Shown here: positions 33,256 to 41,491 of the stretch, piece by piece
Layout of the letters: every line of letters begins with the position of its first letter
Numbering within the stretch: position 1 is the first letter of the stretch
From: Opitutales bacterium
GTDB lineage: Bacteria > Verrucomicrobiota > Verrucomicrobiia > Opitutales > UBA953
NCBI GenBank assembly: GCA_017935025.1
Contig: JAGBIL010000015.1
Coordinates: 1 to 50,430, forward strand
Length of the DNA stretch: 50,430 nt
Direction of reading: 5' to 3'
Made by a program: the position numbers and the translations under genes
Notes under the pieces: model-generated
Told to the model about the DNA's origin: nothing
Databases searched by the model: none
What the model saw: the letters and a program-made list of their open reading frames with translations, nothing else

Positions 33256-33540
33256 CTACTCCCACGCGTGAATATTGAGCAAAGATTTATCCGGCGCGCT
33301 CTGGTTTTCGGAAAAATAAATCGCAAGGCGCAACGCGGGAAGGACGACTTTTTCGTCGGCGAGAAAATCGTGTTTGCGAATCTCCGCGAGCAAAGATTCC
33401 GCCGAGCGCCCGGCGAGCTGGAACAAATCCGTGTAGCCCGCATCGAGCAAATAACGCGCGACGGCAACCGGCATATGCGGCACGCGCATAAACGCGCTTT
33501 GAAGTGCCGCCAAATCGACTTTTTTCTTGGGTTCTCGCAT
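33256..33540 (-). CDS. Small helix-hairpin-helix (Cdd1-like) protein
   Basis: The 94-residue protein is built of helices: AALQSAFMRVPHMPVAVARYL, LLDAGYTDLFQLAGRSAESL and VLPALRLAIYFSEN, ending LLNIHAWE. The pattern of a helix-hairpin-helix followed by an alternating R-x-A-x-Y-F and a final acidic W-containing end is like the Cdd1/TfoX C-terminal type of DNA-binding-related small proteins. The call is tentative, with no invariant residue to anchor it. It is 21 bases upstream of ymdB and may be part of the same operon. Confidence 0.65.
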   Translation of the reverse strand: MREPKKKVDLAALQSAFMRVPHMPVAVARYLLDAGYTDLFQLAGRSAESLLAEIRKHDFLADEKVVLPALRLAIYFSENQSAPDKSLLNIHAWE

Positions 33541-33554
33541 GGAACAAAGTTTTT

Positions 33555-33851
33555 CTACACGTCCGAAGCCTCGGGCTCAGGAAGGATTTTTTCAAAAGAA
33601 TCAAATTCGCGAGCAGAAAGGATTCCGGAAATTTCGTCCAACGAAACATCGAAAAGATGAAATTCCTGCTTCGCGTTTTTGGCGACAACAGTCATACGCC
33701 AGCCGCCTTTCAAGCGCAGAATTTTAATCGTGCGGGAACGGGAACGCGCGTTCGCACGAATCACTCCGCGCGAAACGCGGCAAACGCGGTCGAGCCTTGC
33801 GATAAGCGGCTCTGCCGCGTCAATAATACTACTGTGTGTTCCCGCACGCAT
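33555..33851 (-). CDS. Small hypothetical protein, 98 aa
   Basis: No family is recognised. The N-terminal half is basic (RLDRVCRVSRGVIRANARSR), the middle has two predicted strands (TIKILRLKGGWRMTVVAKN), and the end is acidic (FEKILPEPEASDV). It lies 14 bases upstream of the small helix-hairpin-helix gene on the same strand, so the three genes 33851-32438 look like an operon. Two adjacent CGGGAACG motifs near 33732-33746 encode the R-S-R-S-R part of the N-terminal half. Start ATG 33851. Confidence 0.6.
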   Translation of the reverse strand: MRAGTHSSIIDAAEPLIARLDRVCRVSRGVIRANARSRSRTIKILRLKGGWRMTVVAKNAKQEFHLFDVSLDEISGILSAREFDSFEKILPEPEASDV

Positions 33852-33862
33852 TTTTTTTCAGA

Positions 33863-33962
33863 TTTCAAGCGTCAGGCATCAAGCTTCAAGCGCCTTGTTC
33901 AAAGTTTTTGCCTCGGCAAAAACCTTAGCACTTTACTTGATGCTCGACACTTGATACTCGAG
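33863..33962. repeat. Repeat B copy 2: CATCAAGC-type inverted repeat
   Basis: TTTCAAGCGTCAGGCATCAAGCT on the left is partly complementary to ACTTGATGCTCGACACTTGAT on the right, with an inner TTTTTGCC-TCG-GGCAAAAA stem. It occupies the gap between the M24 peptidase stop and the next gene's start. Confidence 0.7.
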
Positions 33963-33967
33963 GCTTT

Positions 33968-35137
33968 TTACGCGATTTCCCACTTGTACGGGTGCTTGGA
34001 AAGCAACTCGCAACCGTCCTTGCGCACGACAACGACATCTTCGATGCGGCAACCGCCTATCCCCGGGTAGTAAAGTCCGGGCTCAATCGTTACGACCATG
34101 TTTTCCTTGAGCGGATCCGTCATCACGCTGCGACCGCCGAGGTTCGGCGCTTCGTGCACGTCGAGCCCGACGCCGTGTCCCAGACCGTGGAAAAATCCCG
34201 TCGGCGTGCCGTCCACTTTTCCGGTTTTGTAGCCGGCTTCGGCGAAGAAATCGACCGTTCCCTTGTAAATATCGTATCCGGGAACGCCGGCGCGCACGTC
34301 GGCAATTGCTTTGTCGTGTGCTTTTTTCACGGTTTCGACGAGTTTGCGTTGCTCGGGTGTCGCCTTGCCTTTGAGGTAAGTGCGCGTCATGTCGCCGAAA
34401 TAACCCGTTGCCGCGATGCGCGGGAAAATATCGCAAACGATGAGTTCGTTCGCGCGAATCGGTCCGTAGCCGGAGCAGTGGCAATCCACGCCCTGATCAC
34501 CGCCGGCGGCGATGAGACCTTCGACGTTGATTCCTCCGGCGTCCAGACACGCGTGCTCAATGGCGGCGCGGAGGATTTCCGAGGTCAGCGTTTTCCCCTG
34601 ATAATTGACAAAGCCTTTTTTGTCGATTTTCGATGCTTTGAGAATTTTTTCGACAGCTTTAAACCCGGCACAGGAGGCGCGATTTCCGGCGCGAATCATC
34701 TCGAGTTCTTCCTCGGTTTTGATTACGCGTTGCGGGAAAAACGGCGTGGCGCCGACGGAAAGTTTTACGCCGAGCTGGTGGAGTTTGACGAAAAGCCCGG
34801 CGGGGAAATCCGCGGGAACGCTCCACGACGAAACTTTGTAGCGCTTCGCAAAATGTGCAATCAGCTCCGGCGTGTTGGCGGACGGTTCTTTTTCGCGCAA
34901 CTTGGCAAGTTCCTCGCCCAAATCCAAAACGATGTCAAATCCGGACTGCTCGCGGAAACGCACGATTTCGAGCACTGTAATCGCCGCAATCTTCTTGCCC
35001 TTCGCCGTAAACGCGATGAACGGGTCGCCGCAACTGAACTTCGTGAACCAACGCATATCCGAAGAATTATTCGGCGACGCGTAGAGCAAAACGTCTTTTG
35101 CTTTTTTCGATTTGGAGGAAACTTTTGCTGTAGCCAT
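33968..35137 (-). CDS. M24-family aminopeptidase (Xaa-Pro type)
   Basis: This 389-residue protein has the pita-bread fold. The five metal ligands are visible: Asp in CDIFPRIAATGY, Asp in FGDMTRTY, His in HGLGHGVGLDVHEAP, Glu in VTIEPGLYYPG and Glu in CRIEDVVVV, in the right order. The N-terminal 130 residues form the creatinase-like domain. Members remove N-terminal residues before proline; a physiological substrate cannot be inferred. It begins with a Lys/Ser-rich tail (MATAKVSSKSKKAKDV). It is bounded by repeat B downstream and repeat A upstream. Confidence 0.92.
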   Translation of the reverse strand: MATAKVSSKSKKAKDVLLYASPNNSSDMRWFTKFSCGDPFIAFTAKGKKIAAITVLEIVRFREQSGFDIVLDLGEELAKLREKEPSANTPELIAHFAKRYKVSSWSVPADFPAGLFVKLHQLGVKLSVGATPFFPQRVIKTEEELEMIRAGNRASCAGFKAVEKILKASKIDKKGFVNYQGKTLTSEILRAAIEHACLDAGGINVEGLIAAGGDQGVDCHCSGYGPIRANELIVCDIFPRIAATGYFGDMTRTYLKGKATPEQRKLVETVKKAHDKAIADVRAGVPGYDIYKGTVDFFAEAGYKTGKVDGTPTGFFHGLGHGVGLDVHEAPNLGGRSVMTDPLKENMVVTIEPGLYYPGIGGCRIEDVVVVRKDGCELLSKHPYKWEIA

Positions 35138-35175
35138 ATTGCCGCGCAGTATACTCCCGCCGCACCGCGCAACGC

Positions 35176-35279
35176 AAATTTCAATTTGTCGCAGGCAAAT
35201 TGAAATTAATCTCGAATTTCGGGATTCGAAATTAATTGAAATTTAGCGAAGCGTCCGCTTCGCTAAATTTCAATTTGCG
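35176..35279. repeat. Intergenic repeat family A, copy 4
   Basis: AATTTCAATTTG and AATTGAAATT on the left, then a perfect 20-bp hairpin: 35234-35253 pairs with 35256-35275 around loop TC. The copy ends CAATTTGCGGGAACG, as in copies 1 and 3. It lies in the divergent gap between the M24 gene and the UPF0126 gene, upstream of both. Confidence 0.9.
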
Positions 35280-35329
35280 GGAACGCGGATGAAAGCACAA
35301 AATTCCCGAAAATTTCAGACGCTCAAATT

Positions 35330-36250
35330 ATGAGACCCGGACGCTTTCTTGCCGCACTGATTCTCCTGTTGGTTTGCCTCGTGCTGATGCCACGCACAAT
35401 CGAGGCGGCACGCTCCTTTTTCGATTCCTTGCAGGCATCGTTCTTTTCGGAAACGCTCGCCCTCCCGATGTGGGTGGACTACGCGGCGGTGTTTGTTTTC
35501 GGAACCAGCGGTGCGATGGTGGCGCGGCAAAAAGGCTACGACTACGTCGGGGCGTTTGTCCTCGCGGGAATTACGGCAATGGGCGGTGCGCTCGTGCGTG
35601 ACGGGATTTGCATCCAGGACGGAATTTCGCCGATTTTTGAAGACGGGAACTACATGGTCGCCCTCATCTGCGCGTGGCTCTGCGGGATTTTTCTCGGCGG
35701 AATTCTGACGAAATTCGACGGAATCGTCATGTTTTGCGACGCGCTCGGACTCGGACTCTACGCGGTTTTCGGGACCAACAAATCGCTCGTTTACGGCATG
35801 ACCGTTCCCGTGGCGATCGGTATCGGCTTCATCAACGCCGTCGGCGGCGGACTGCTGCGCGATGTTATCGCGAGGGAAGAACCGATGGTATTCAAGCCCG
35901 GACAATTTTACGGAGTGGTGGCCGTCGTAGGGAGTGTGCTCTACGTCATGCTTCACCAACTGATTCCGCCGACGATTGCGGCGATAGTCGTCGCCGTCGT
36001 AACACTGATTCTCCGCTACGCCGCTGTTCGCCTAAATCTGCACAGTCAGCCGATTTCGGACACTCAAGACTGGCTGAAAAGCTACATCCACGATTTGCGC
36101 AATCGCAAAGAGGAACTTCCGGCAGACATTTTTTCAAACCTTGACGACGTGGACGACTTTGAAAAACACGACGAAGAACAGCGTAGAAAACACGAAAAAA
36201 AACGAGCCGAAAAAGATGCAAAACCGCGTTCCCGCCGCAAAAGCACATGA
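35330..36250 (+). CDS. UPF0126 / TRIC-type membrane protein
   Basis: The 306-residue protein has the two-repeat UPF0126 build with six or seven membrane helices: an N-terminal helix, DYAAVFVFGTSGAMVARQKG and YVGAFVLAGITAMGGALVRDG (first repeat), then DALGLGLYAVFGTNKSLVYG and FINAVGGGLLRDVIAREEP (second repeat). The GGxxRD motif is present twice. Bacterial members are linked to TRIC cation channels or glycine transport. The last 85 residues form a soluble, highly charged tail (EKHDEEQRRKHEKKRAEKD) that is unusual for the family. It precedes pyrH by 55 bases and may share its transcript. Confidence 0.88.
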   Translation: MRPGRFLAALILLLVCLVLMPRTIEAARSFFDSLQASFFSETLALPMWVDYAAVFVFGTSGAMVARQKGYDYVGAFVLAGITAMGGALVRDGICIQDGISPIFEDGNYMVALICAWLCGIFLGGILTKFDGIVMFCDALGLGLYAVFGTNKSLVYGMTVPVAIGIGFINAVGGGLLRDVIAREEPMVFKPGQFYGVVAVVGSVLYVMLHQLIPPTIAAIVVAVVTLILRYAAVRLNLHSQPISDTQDWLKSYIHDLRNRKEELPADIFSNLDDVDDFEKHDEEQRRKHEKKRAEKDAKPRSRRKST

Positions 36251-36305
36251 GATTTTGCGGGATTGCATTTGACGATACCGAACATCTTTTGAAATACTAC
36301 CCGAC

Positions 36306-37034
36306 ATGAGCACCTCCCAAAAACCGAAGTACAGCCGCATCGTACTCAAAATCAGCGGTGAAGCACTGAAAAACTACCAAACCGGCGATCCGCTTGATCC
36401 CGCTATTCTGAAAAACCTCGCAGACCAACTCAAACTCCTGCACGAAATGGGCGTTCAGGTTTGCCTCGTTTGCGGAGGCGGAAACATTTTCCGCGGTCTT
36501 GCAGGCGCCCGGAACAACGGTACAGACCGCACAACCGGAGACAACATGGGAATGCTCGCCACGACGATTAACGCGCTCGCCATCATGGATTGCCTCGAAA
36601 AAAACGGAATCGATGTCCGAGTGCAATCCGCCATTTCAATGGACAAAGTCGCCGAGCCGTTCATCCTCCGTCGCGCCCTGCGCCACCTCGAAAAAGGACG
36701 TATCGTCATCTTCGCGGCGGGAACGGGAAATCCCTTCTGCACGACGGACTACGCCGCCGCGCTCCGCGCCAACGAAGTCCACGCCGACATCATTTTCAAG
36801 GCGACGAAAGTCGACGGCATTTACACCGCCGACCCGATGAAAGACCCGAACGCCGTCCGCTACGAAAAAATTTCCTACGACGAAGCGCTGATGAAACGCC
36901 TCGGCGTAATGGATTCCACGGCATTTGCGCTGTGTCAGGAAAACCGTATGCCGATTCTGGTTTTTTCCATGGCGGAAAAAGATGCGATCCGCAAAGCAAT
37001 TTGCGGAGAATCCATCGGCACACTCGTTTCGTAA
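36306..37034 (+). CDS. pyrH: UMP kinase
   Basis: PyrH phosphorylates UMP to UDP. The 242-residue protein shows the amino acid kinase landmarks: RIVLKISGEALKN near residues 10-22, VCLVCGGGNIFRG near 50-62, NMGMLATTINALAIMD near 79-94, FAAGTGNPFCTTDYAA near 137-152, and a uridine-binding ATKVDGIYTADPMKDP near 169-184. Two other genes of nucleotide synthesis (prs, gmk) are nearby. It is followed after 49 bases by frr, the usual pyrH-frr pair of translation and growth genes, though tsf and rpsB are missing upstream. Confidence 0.97.
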   Translation: MSTSQKPKYSRIVLKISGEALKNYQTGDPLDPAILKNLADQLKLLHEMGVQVCLVCGGGNIFRGLAGARNNGTDRTTGDNMGMLATTINALAIMDCLEKNGIDVRVQSAISMDKVAEPFILRRALRHLEKGRIVIFAAGTGNPFCTTDYAAALRANEVHADIIFKATKVDGIYTADPMKDPNAVRYEKISYDEALMKRLGVMDSTAFALCQENRMPILVFSMAEKDAIRKAICGESIGTLVS

Positions 37035-37083
37035 ACGCGTTCCCGCCGCCAACGATTTATCTATCACCTATCCGTTAGAACTT

Positions 37084-37641
37084 ATGCTTAATAAAATTAA
37101 ACAAGATGCAGAAAGCGCGATGAAGAAGGCGCTTGAACACACCGTTAAGGAATTTTCCACAATTCACACCGGCAAAGCCGCTCCCGCGATGGTGGAAAAC
37201 ATTCAGGTCGAAGCCTACGGGAGCATGATGCGCCTCAAAGACACGGCTTCGGTTTCCACGCCGGACGCACGCACGATTGTCATCACGCCGTTTGACAAAA
37301 GCATCATCAAAGACATTGAAAAAGCCATTCTCGGAGCAAACGTCGGCCTTACGCCGGCAAACATGGGCGGTTTCGTCCGTTGCAGCGTTCCCGAGCTCTC
37401 CGGCGAACGCCGTGCGGAACTCGTCAAAGTCGCCAACCGCTACGCGGAAGCCGGACGCGTCGGCGTACGCAACTGCCGCCGCGATGCCCTCGAACTCGTC
37501 AAAAAAATCAACAAGGACAAAGCTGCGTCCGAAGACGATTGCAAGCGCACGGAAAAAGACATCCAGACGCTTACCGACAAGTACATCGTCGAAGTCGATA
37601 AAGCCCTCAAAGTCAAGGAAGCAGACCTCCGGAAAGTTTAA
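37084..37641 (+). CDS. frr: Ribosome recycling factor
   Basis: RRF releases ribosomes after termination with EF-G. The 185-residue length is exactly normal. Typical stretches are EFSTIHTGKAAPAMVENI near residues 22-39, where most family members have R-x-G-R-A, SVSTPDARTIVITPFD near 59-74, IEKAILGANVGLTPAN near 79-94, RAELVKVANRYAEAGRVGVRN near 119-139 (RAELVKVANRYAEAGR) and the C-terminal coiled coil DDCKRTEKDIQTLTDKYI. The usual RTGRA is HTGKA here. The longer open frame upstream overlaps pyrH and is not used. A perfect-stem terminator with two CGGGAACG octamers follows. Confidence 0.97.
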   Translation: MLNKIKQDAESAMKKALEHTVKEFSTIHTGKAAPAMVENIQVEAYGSMMRLKDTASVSTPDARTIVITPFDKSIIKDIEKAILGANVGLTPANMGGFVRCSVPELSGERRAELVKVANRYAEAGRVGVRNCRRDALELVKKINKDKAASEDDCKRTEKDIQTLTDKYIVEVDKALKVKEADLRKV

Positions 37642-37664
37642 TCCGTATTCAAAAATCTTCCTAA

Positions 37665-37706
37665 ACCAAAGAACGTTCCCGCAAATTCGCGGGAACGTTC
37701 TTTTTG
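37665..37706 (+). terminator. Terminator after frr built from an inverted CGGGAACG pair
   Basis: AAAGAACGTTCCCGC (37668-37682) pairs perfectly with 37689-37703 around loop AAATTC, followed by TTTTTG. Both arms contain the complete octamer plus its preferred GC flank. Confidence 0.93.
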
Positions 37707-37728
37707 TTCTTACTACAACGGATGCCGA

Positions 37729-40713
37729 TTATTTCTGCACCGGAATACCGCCCTTCGTTACGCTGAGAATCGGATAGATTTCCGCCATGGTGCCGAATTT
37801 TCCGATTCCGTCGAGAATGACGAGCTTAAGCGCCGTTGTCGCCGTTTTCGGGAATTCCAGCGTTTTCATTCCTCGATTGGGAGAGTCGTTGCGATAGGTC
37901 GCAATCTTCGTCCATTTACCGTCATCGGTTTTCGCGAAGAGCTCGGCGTGCTTGACATTACCGTTATCTCCGCTCTGGCGCGGCAGGAATTTAAGCCCGT
38001 CGAACGCGAGTGACTGCTTGAACGTTACGGTGATTTCAAACGGAGGAGCATCGTTCACGCCCTTCGTGTCGTATTTGGAATGCCAATACGTTCCTTCGTC
38101 TCCGTCCCAAAGCGCGGAAGCGTCGCCGTCGGAGCCCTTTCCGTGTTCACTACTGGCAGTAACATCGAGAATCAGGTTTACGGGAACGGCATTTTTCACG
38201 CCTTCCGGAACGATTCGCCTGATGTTGAGCGATTTGATTTCAAAACCGTTTTCAGCATCACCGATTTTTTCGAGCGGGAACACAAACGACGTATACTTGT
38301 GCGCATCGGGGAAAAGTGTACGCACGGGAGCGCCGATTTCCTTGCCGTCGGCAAGAAGTTTCAGCGTGCGCTTTTCCGCGACGAACGTAAGCGTTACATC
38401 GCGGTCTGTCGGCACAACGTAGTCAAACATATATTCCCATGTATCGCGTGTGATTCCGAGCTTTCCGGTCTCCGCCTGAACGAAAAGGTCTCCCGTCGGA
38501 CCGGAGAAAAGCACTTGTTTTCCGCCCTTTTCAGCAGAATCCTTCATCCCGGCGCGGTGCCGGATGCGAAGTTCCGCAACGTAGTTCGGAGCCACGCCGT
38601 AGATACCCGTTTCAACAGACGTTCCCGCGGGAACGCTCTTTTCAAGCGAGAACAGCACGTCGCTTCCCGCCTCCGGTGTAACGACGTATTCCGGATTGGA
38701 AAGCGGCGCATAGTCAACGGCTTTAACGAGTTTCTGGAAGTCACGAAAGTTCGTGTCTTCGCCGGTGTTCCAGGTTTTTTCCGCGAAAACGGCGCAACTC
38801 TGGCGAATGCGGTCGTAAAGATCGAAATCCGTCAACCCCAAGTCTCGGCAGAACGAATTGTCGTTCCAAACCGCCCAGGATGCACCGAGCATTTTCGGAT
38901 ATCCGGGAATGATCTCTTCCTTGTGCGCCATTTTGTGCGGCTGCCAGTTTTTGGAGTACAGGAAGTTCAAGTCGAGCACGTCACCGTAACCGCCCCGGCT
39001 TCCGGTTCCGCTCGGCACAACGTAAGACCAAACGTCGATGATGTTGACGAGGTCAAAATTGTGCTCAAGCGCGACAAGCGGATTCTGCCAGCCGTGATTC
39101 CAAACGTTGATTTGCGCTCCCGTACCGTCAACCGGGGTTTTACCCTTTTTGACAGAAAGACTTCCCCAAAGGCGCGGCGTGTATCCGCGACTCTTGATGT
39201 ATTTGATCATCGCATCGGCAAACGCGCGATAATCTTCCGGATCTCCGTAGTATTCGTCCGTTCCGAAGTGGATGACCGGAGTGCGGAAAACGGGTTCCTT
39301 GCCGTCTTTCCCGACGAGATATTCGTCGAAGACAGACTGAACGAAATCAAGCGTTTCTTCCCGGTACGTTTTTCCCGTTTTTTCGTCGTAAATATCGTTC
39401 GAAGCATCCAACATCGCAGTGCGTTCGACATCGTGAGCCTTCGTCACCTTCCCGCGGTACATCAAATCCGGACGTACGCGGACAAAACTCATGGCGTGCC
39501 CGGGAACGTCAAATTCGGGAACGACGGTTACGCCGTAAAGTTTCGCTAAATCAATGAGCTTTCCGAACTCCTCTTTTGTATAAAATCGGTCCGTTGCCGT
39601 AAGCGGCGTGCCGTCTTTACCGACGACATCGGATTCCAGACGGAATGCTGTCGGCGCAGCCTTCAGGACTTCCGCGATTGCGGCTTTTTTCTGTTCCGGC
39701 GTAGCATCCTTCCCGTTCGGAATTTGCGTGTAATTATACATCCAAATGAAGTTGTCATTCAGGTGGATGTGATAATCGTTCATTTTGTAATAGGACATGG
39801 TTTTGAGCACATCCTCGACGGATTTCATCGTTACCGGCTTGCGGCCGACATCGTACATAAAGCCGCGAAGCGGATACTGCGGGTAGTCGATGGCCGTGCC
39901 GCACGGGAACGTGTTGTTGTGCTGTTTGAAAACCTGAAGAATAGTCCGTGTGCCCCAAAAAGCGCCGAGCGGGTCGGACGCGACAACGCGCAAGCCGTCT
40001 TCTCCGGAAATGAGCGCGTAGGCTTCCTTTCCGAGGTTGCCCAACTCCGCATCCGGAGCAAGAGCAATACAAATATCTTTCTTACCGGGACGCGCCTGTT
40101 CCAGAACTTTAACTTCGCGACCGAAAATATCGGAAAGTTCCTTCGCAAAAAGTTCCACGCGTGCTTTCAAGGTCGGTTCGCCGACATTTGCGCAGGTTTC
40201 GGGAACGATCAGAGCGAAATCTTCGTCAGGAACGAAAGCCGAAGATCCCGCGGCACCGCTCCACTCCTGAAGCGCGGGAACAACAGTAGGCTTTGCTACG
40301 CGGGGCCCGTTTTTCGCAAGAATCATTTCGACGACGGGAACGGCGACTTCAAACGTCGGTGTTACCGCCGTGTTCCCGTCGGCATCGGTAAGAGCAAACG
40401 TGATTTTCGTCGTCTTCGGCGAAATCGGATTGCGAATTTTTCCGTCAAAATTGATGAGTTGTTCATAAGTCGTGCCGACGATTTTCGCCGTTACTCCGGC
40501 GGGAAGGTTTTTGTAGACAAGCGTCGCTCCCGTGAGATCCAGATTCTGCTCAGGAGAAAACGTCTTCGCCGTAGCAGCGGCGAGGCTCATCGCTGTCACT
40601 GCGACAGTTTCCTGCGCAAGTGCGGGAACACCGACAAACGGAAGTTTTTCAACACCGGTAAATCCGGCAACGGAAATCGCCGCAAAAACGGCGGTACAGG
40701 TCGTTTTTTTCAT
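37729..40713 (-). CDS. Secreted beta-N-acetylhexosaminidase (GH20) with C-terminal F5/8-type domain
   Basis: The 994-residue protein starts with a signal peptide (MKKTTCTAVFAAISVAGFTG). An N-terminal beta-rich domain leads to a GH20b-like domain (about residues 150-280) and the catalytic (beta/alpha)8 barrel beginning YPLRGFMYDVGRKPV near 281. The D-E catalytic pair is in HFGTDEYYG near residue 485, and the Trp-rich pocket is in ASWAVWND. After residue about 670 comes a region with WEYMFDYVVPTDRDVT, and the end (WDGDEGTYWHSKYD, FEITVTFKQ) is a discoidin/F5-8C carbohydrate-binding-type domain. It removes terminal GlcNAc or GalNAc from glycans such as mucins or chitin-like chains in the periplasm or outside. 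It is convergent with frr. Confidence 0.92.
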   Translation of the reverse strand: MKKTTCTAVFAAISVAGFTGVEKLPFVGVPALAQETVAVTAMSLAAATAKTFSPEQNLDLTGATLVYKNLPAGVTAKIVGTTYEQLINFDGKIRNPISPKTTKITFALTDADGNTAVTPTFEVAVPVVEMILAKNGPRVAKPTVVPALQEWSGAAGSSAFVPDEDFALIVPETCANVGEPTLKARVELFAKELSDIFGREVKVLEQARPGKKDICIALAPDAELGNLGKEAYALISGEDGLRVVASDPLGAFWGTRTILQVFKQHNNTFPCGTAIDYPQYPLRGFMYDVGRKPVTMKSVEDVLKTMSYYKMNDYHIHLNDNFIWMYNYTQIPNGKDATPEQKKAAIAEVLKAAPTAFRLESDVVGKDGTPLTATDRFYTKEEFGKLIDLAKLYGVTVVPEFDVPGHAMSFVRVRPDLMYRGKVTKAHDVERTAMLDASNDIYDEKTGKTYREETLDFVQSVFDEYLVGKDGKEPVFRTPVIHFGTDEYYGDPEDYRAFADAMIKYIKSRGYTPRLWGSLSVKKGKTPVDGTGAQINVWNHGWQNPLVALEHNFDLVNIIDVWSYVVPSGTGSRGGYGDVLDLNFLYSKNWQPHKMAHKEEIIPGYPKMLGASWAVWNDNSFCRDLGLTDFDLYDRIRQSCAVFAEKTWNTGEDTNFRDFQKLVKAVDYAPLSNPEYVVTPEAGSDVLFSLEKSVPAGTSVETGIYGVAPNYVAELRIRHRAGMKDSAEKGGKQVLFSGPTGDLFVQAETGKLGITRDTWEYMFDYVVPTDRDVTLTFVAEKRTLKLLADGKEIGAPVRTLFPDAHKYTSFVFPLEKIGDAENGFEIKSLNIRRIVPEGVKNAVPVNLILDVTASSEHGKGSDGDASALWDGDEGTYWHSKYDTKGVNDAPPFEITVTFKQSLAFDGLKFLPRQSGDNGNVKHAELFAKTDDGKWTKIATYRNDSPNRGMKTLEFPKTATTALKLVILDGIGKFGTMAEIYPILSVTKGGIPVQK

Positions 40714-40774
40714 AGTTATACTTGAGGGTAAAATCATCGCGAATGGTAAAGTTTCCCGAATTATCGTGCAAATT

Positions 40775-40889
40775 GAAATTTATCGAAGCGCCAGGTGATT
40801 AATGAGAAGAATGGGATGAATGAGAGAAACGGGAAAATACTCATTCTTCTCTTTCTTCCCATTCCTCTCATTATGCTTCGCTAAATTTC
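40775..40889. repeat. Intergenic repeat family A, copy 2 (115 bp)
   Basis: Same sequence as 7502-7616 except for one base in the left arm (ATTTATCG instead of ATTTAGCG). The right end is followed by AATTTGCGGGG and, 11 bases later, a CGGGAACG octamer. Confidence 0.92.
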
Positions 40890-40928
40890 AATTTGCGGGG
40901 AAGCGCGGGAACGCGTTTAATTACTCCG

Positions 40929-41471
40929 ATGCGAGAAAATGAAACAGCGGCGGCGCAGCCCAACCTGATTTTAACAGGCTTCATGGGGACGGGAAAATCC
41001 TCCGTCGGTCGCCTGATCGCGCACTTGTGGCACCGCCCGTTTTTGGATACAGACAGGGAAATCGAACGCCGCACACATCGCAAAATCAAAAATATTTTCG
41101 CAGAGGACGGAGAAGCCTTTTTCCGAAATTTGGAACGCCGTTGTGTTGACGAATGGCTACCGGAATCCGGTGCAATTATCGCGACCGGCGGCGGGATTTT
41201 AACCTCTCCCGGAATGCGGGAAAAACTGCGTTCCCGTGGCGTGGTCATCACGCTTTTTGCCTCACCGGAGACAATTTATGCGCGTACACGAAACGGAAGC
41301 CGCCCGCTTTTGCAAACGGAAGATCCCATCGCAAAAATCCGAGAATTGCTTTCCAGACGAGAAAAAGACTATTTGCACGCCGGAGTCGGAGTCCTCACGG
41401 ACGGACGGACGATGCTCGACCTCGCACAAAATATCGCGCGCATTTATCGTCGAGAAATTCGCACACGTTAA
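40929..41471 (+). CDS. aroK: Shikimate kinase
   Basis: AroK phosphorylates shikimate in aromatic amino acid synthesis. The 180-residue protein has the P-loop LTGFMGTGKSSVG near residues 16-28, DTDREIERR near 41-49 (shikimate-binding Asp; family form DxD), EDGEAFFRNLERR near 59-71 and IATGGGIL near 84-91. Arg in SRPLLQTEDP near 124 belongs to the mobile lid. ATG 40929 gives the normal N-terminus; the upstream reading-frame start lies in repeat A. The lysine-aminomutase-like gene follows after 20 bases, probably on the same transcript. Confidence 0.95.
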   Translation: MRENETAAAQPNLILTGFMGTGKSSVGRLIAHLWHRPFLDTDREIERRTHRKIKNIFAEDGEAFFRNLERRCVDEWLPESGAIIATGGGILTSPGMREKLRSRGVVITLFASPETIYARTRNGSRPLLQTEDPIAKIRELLSRREKDYLHAGVGVLTDGRTMLDLAQNIARIYRREIRTR

Positions 41472-41491
41472 TTTTTTGAAAAAAAACAACG

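Noticed and set aside
36925-37083. Upstream extension of frr
   Set aside because: It overlaps pyrH; ATG 37084 gives the exact family length.
38080-39549. 489-codon open frame antisense to GH20
   Set aside because: Same reason: shadow of the GH20 gene, with no motif of its own.
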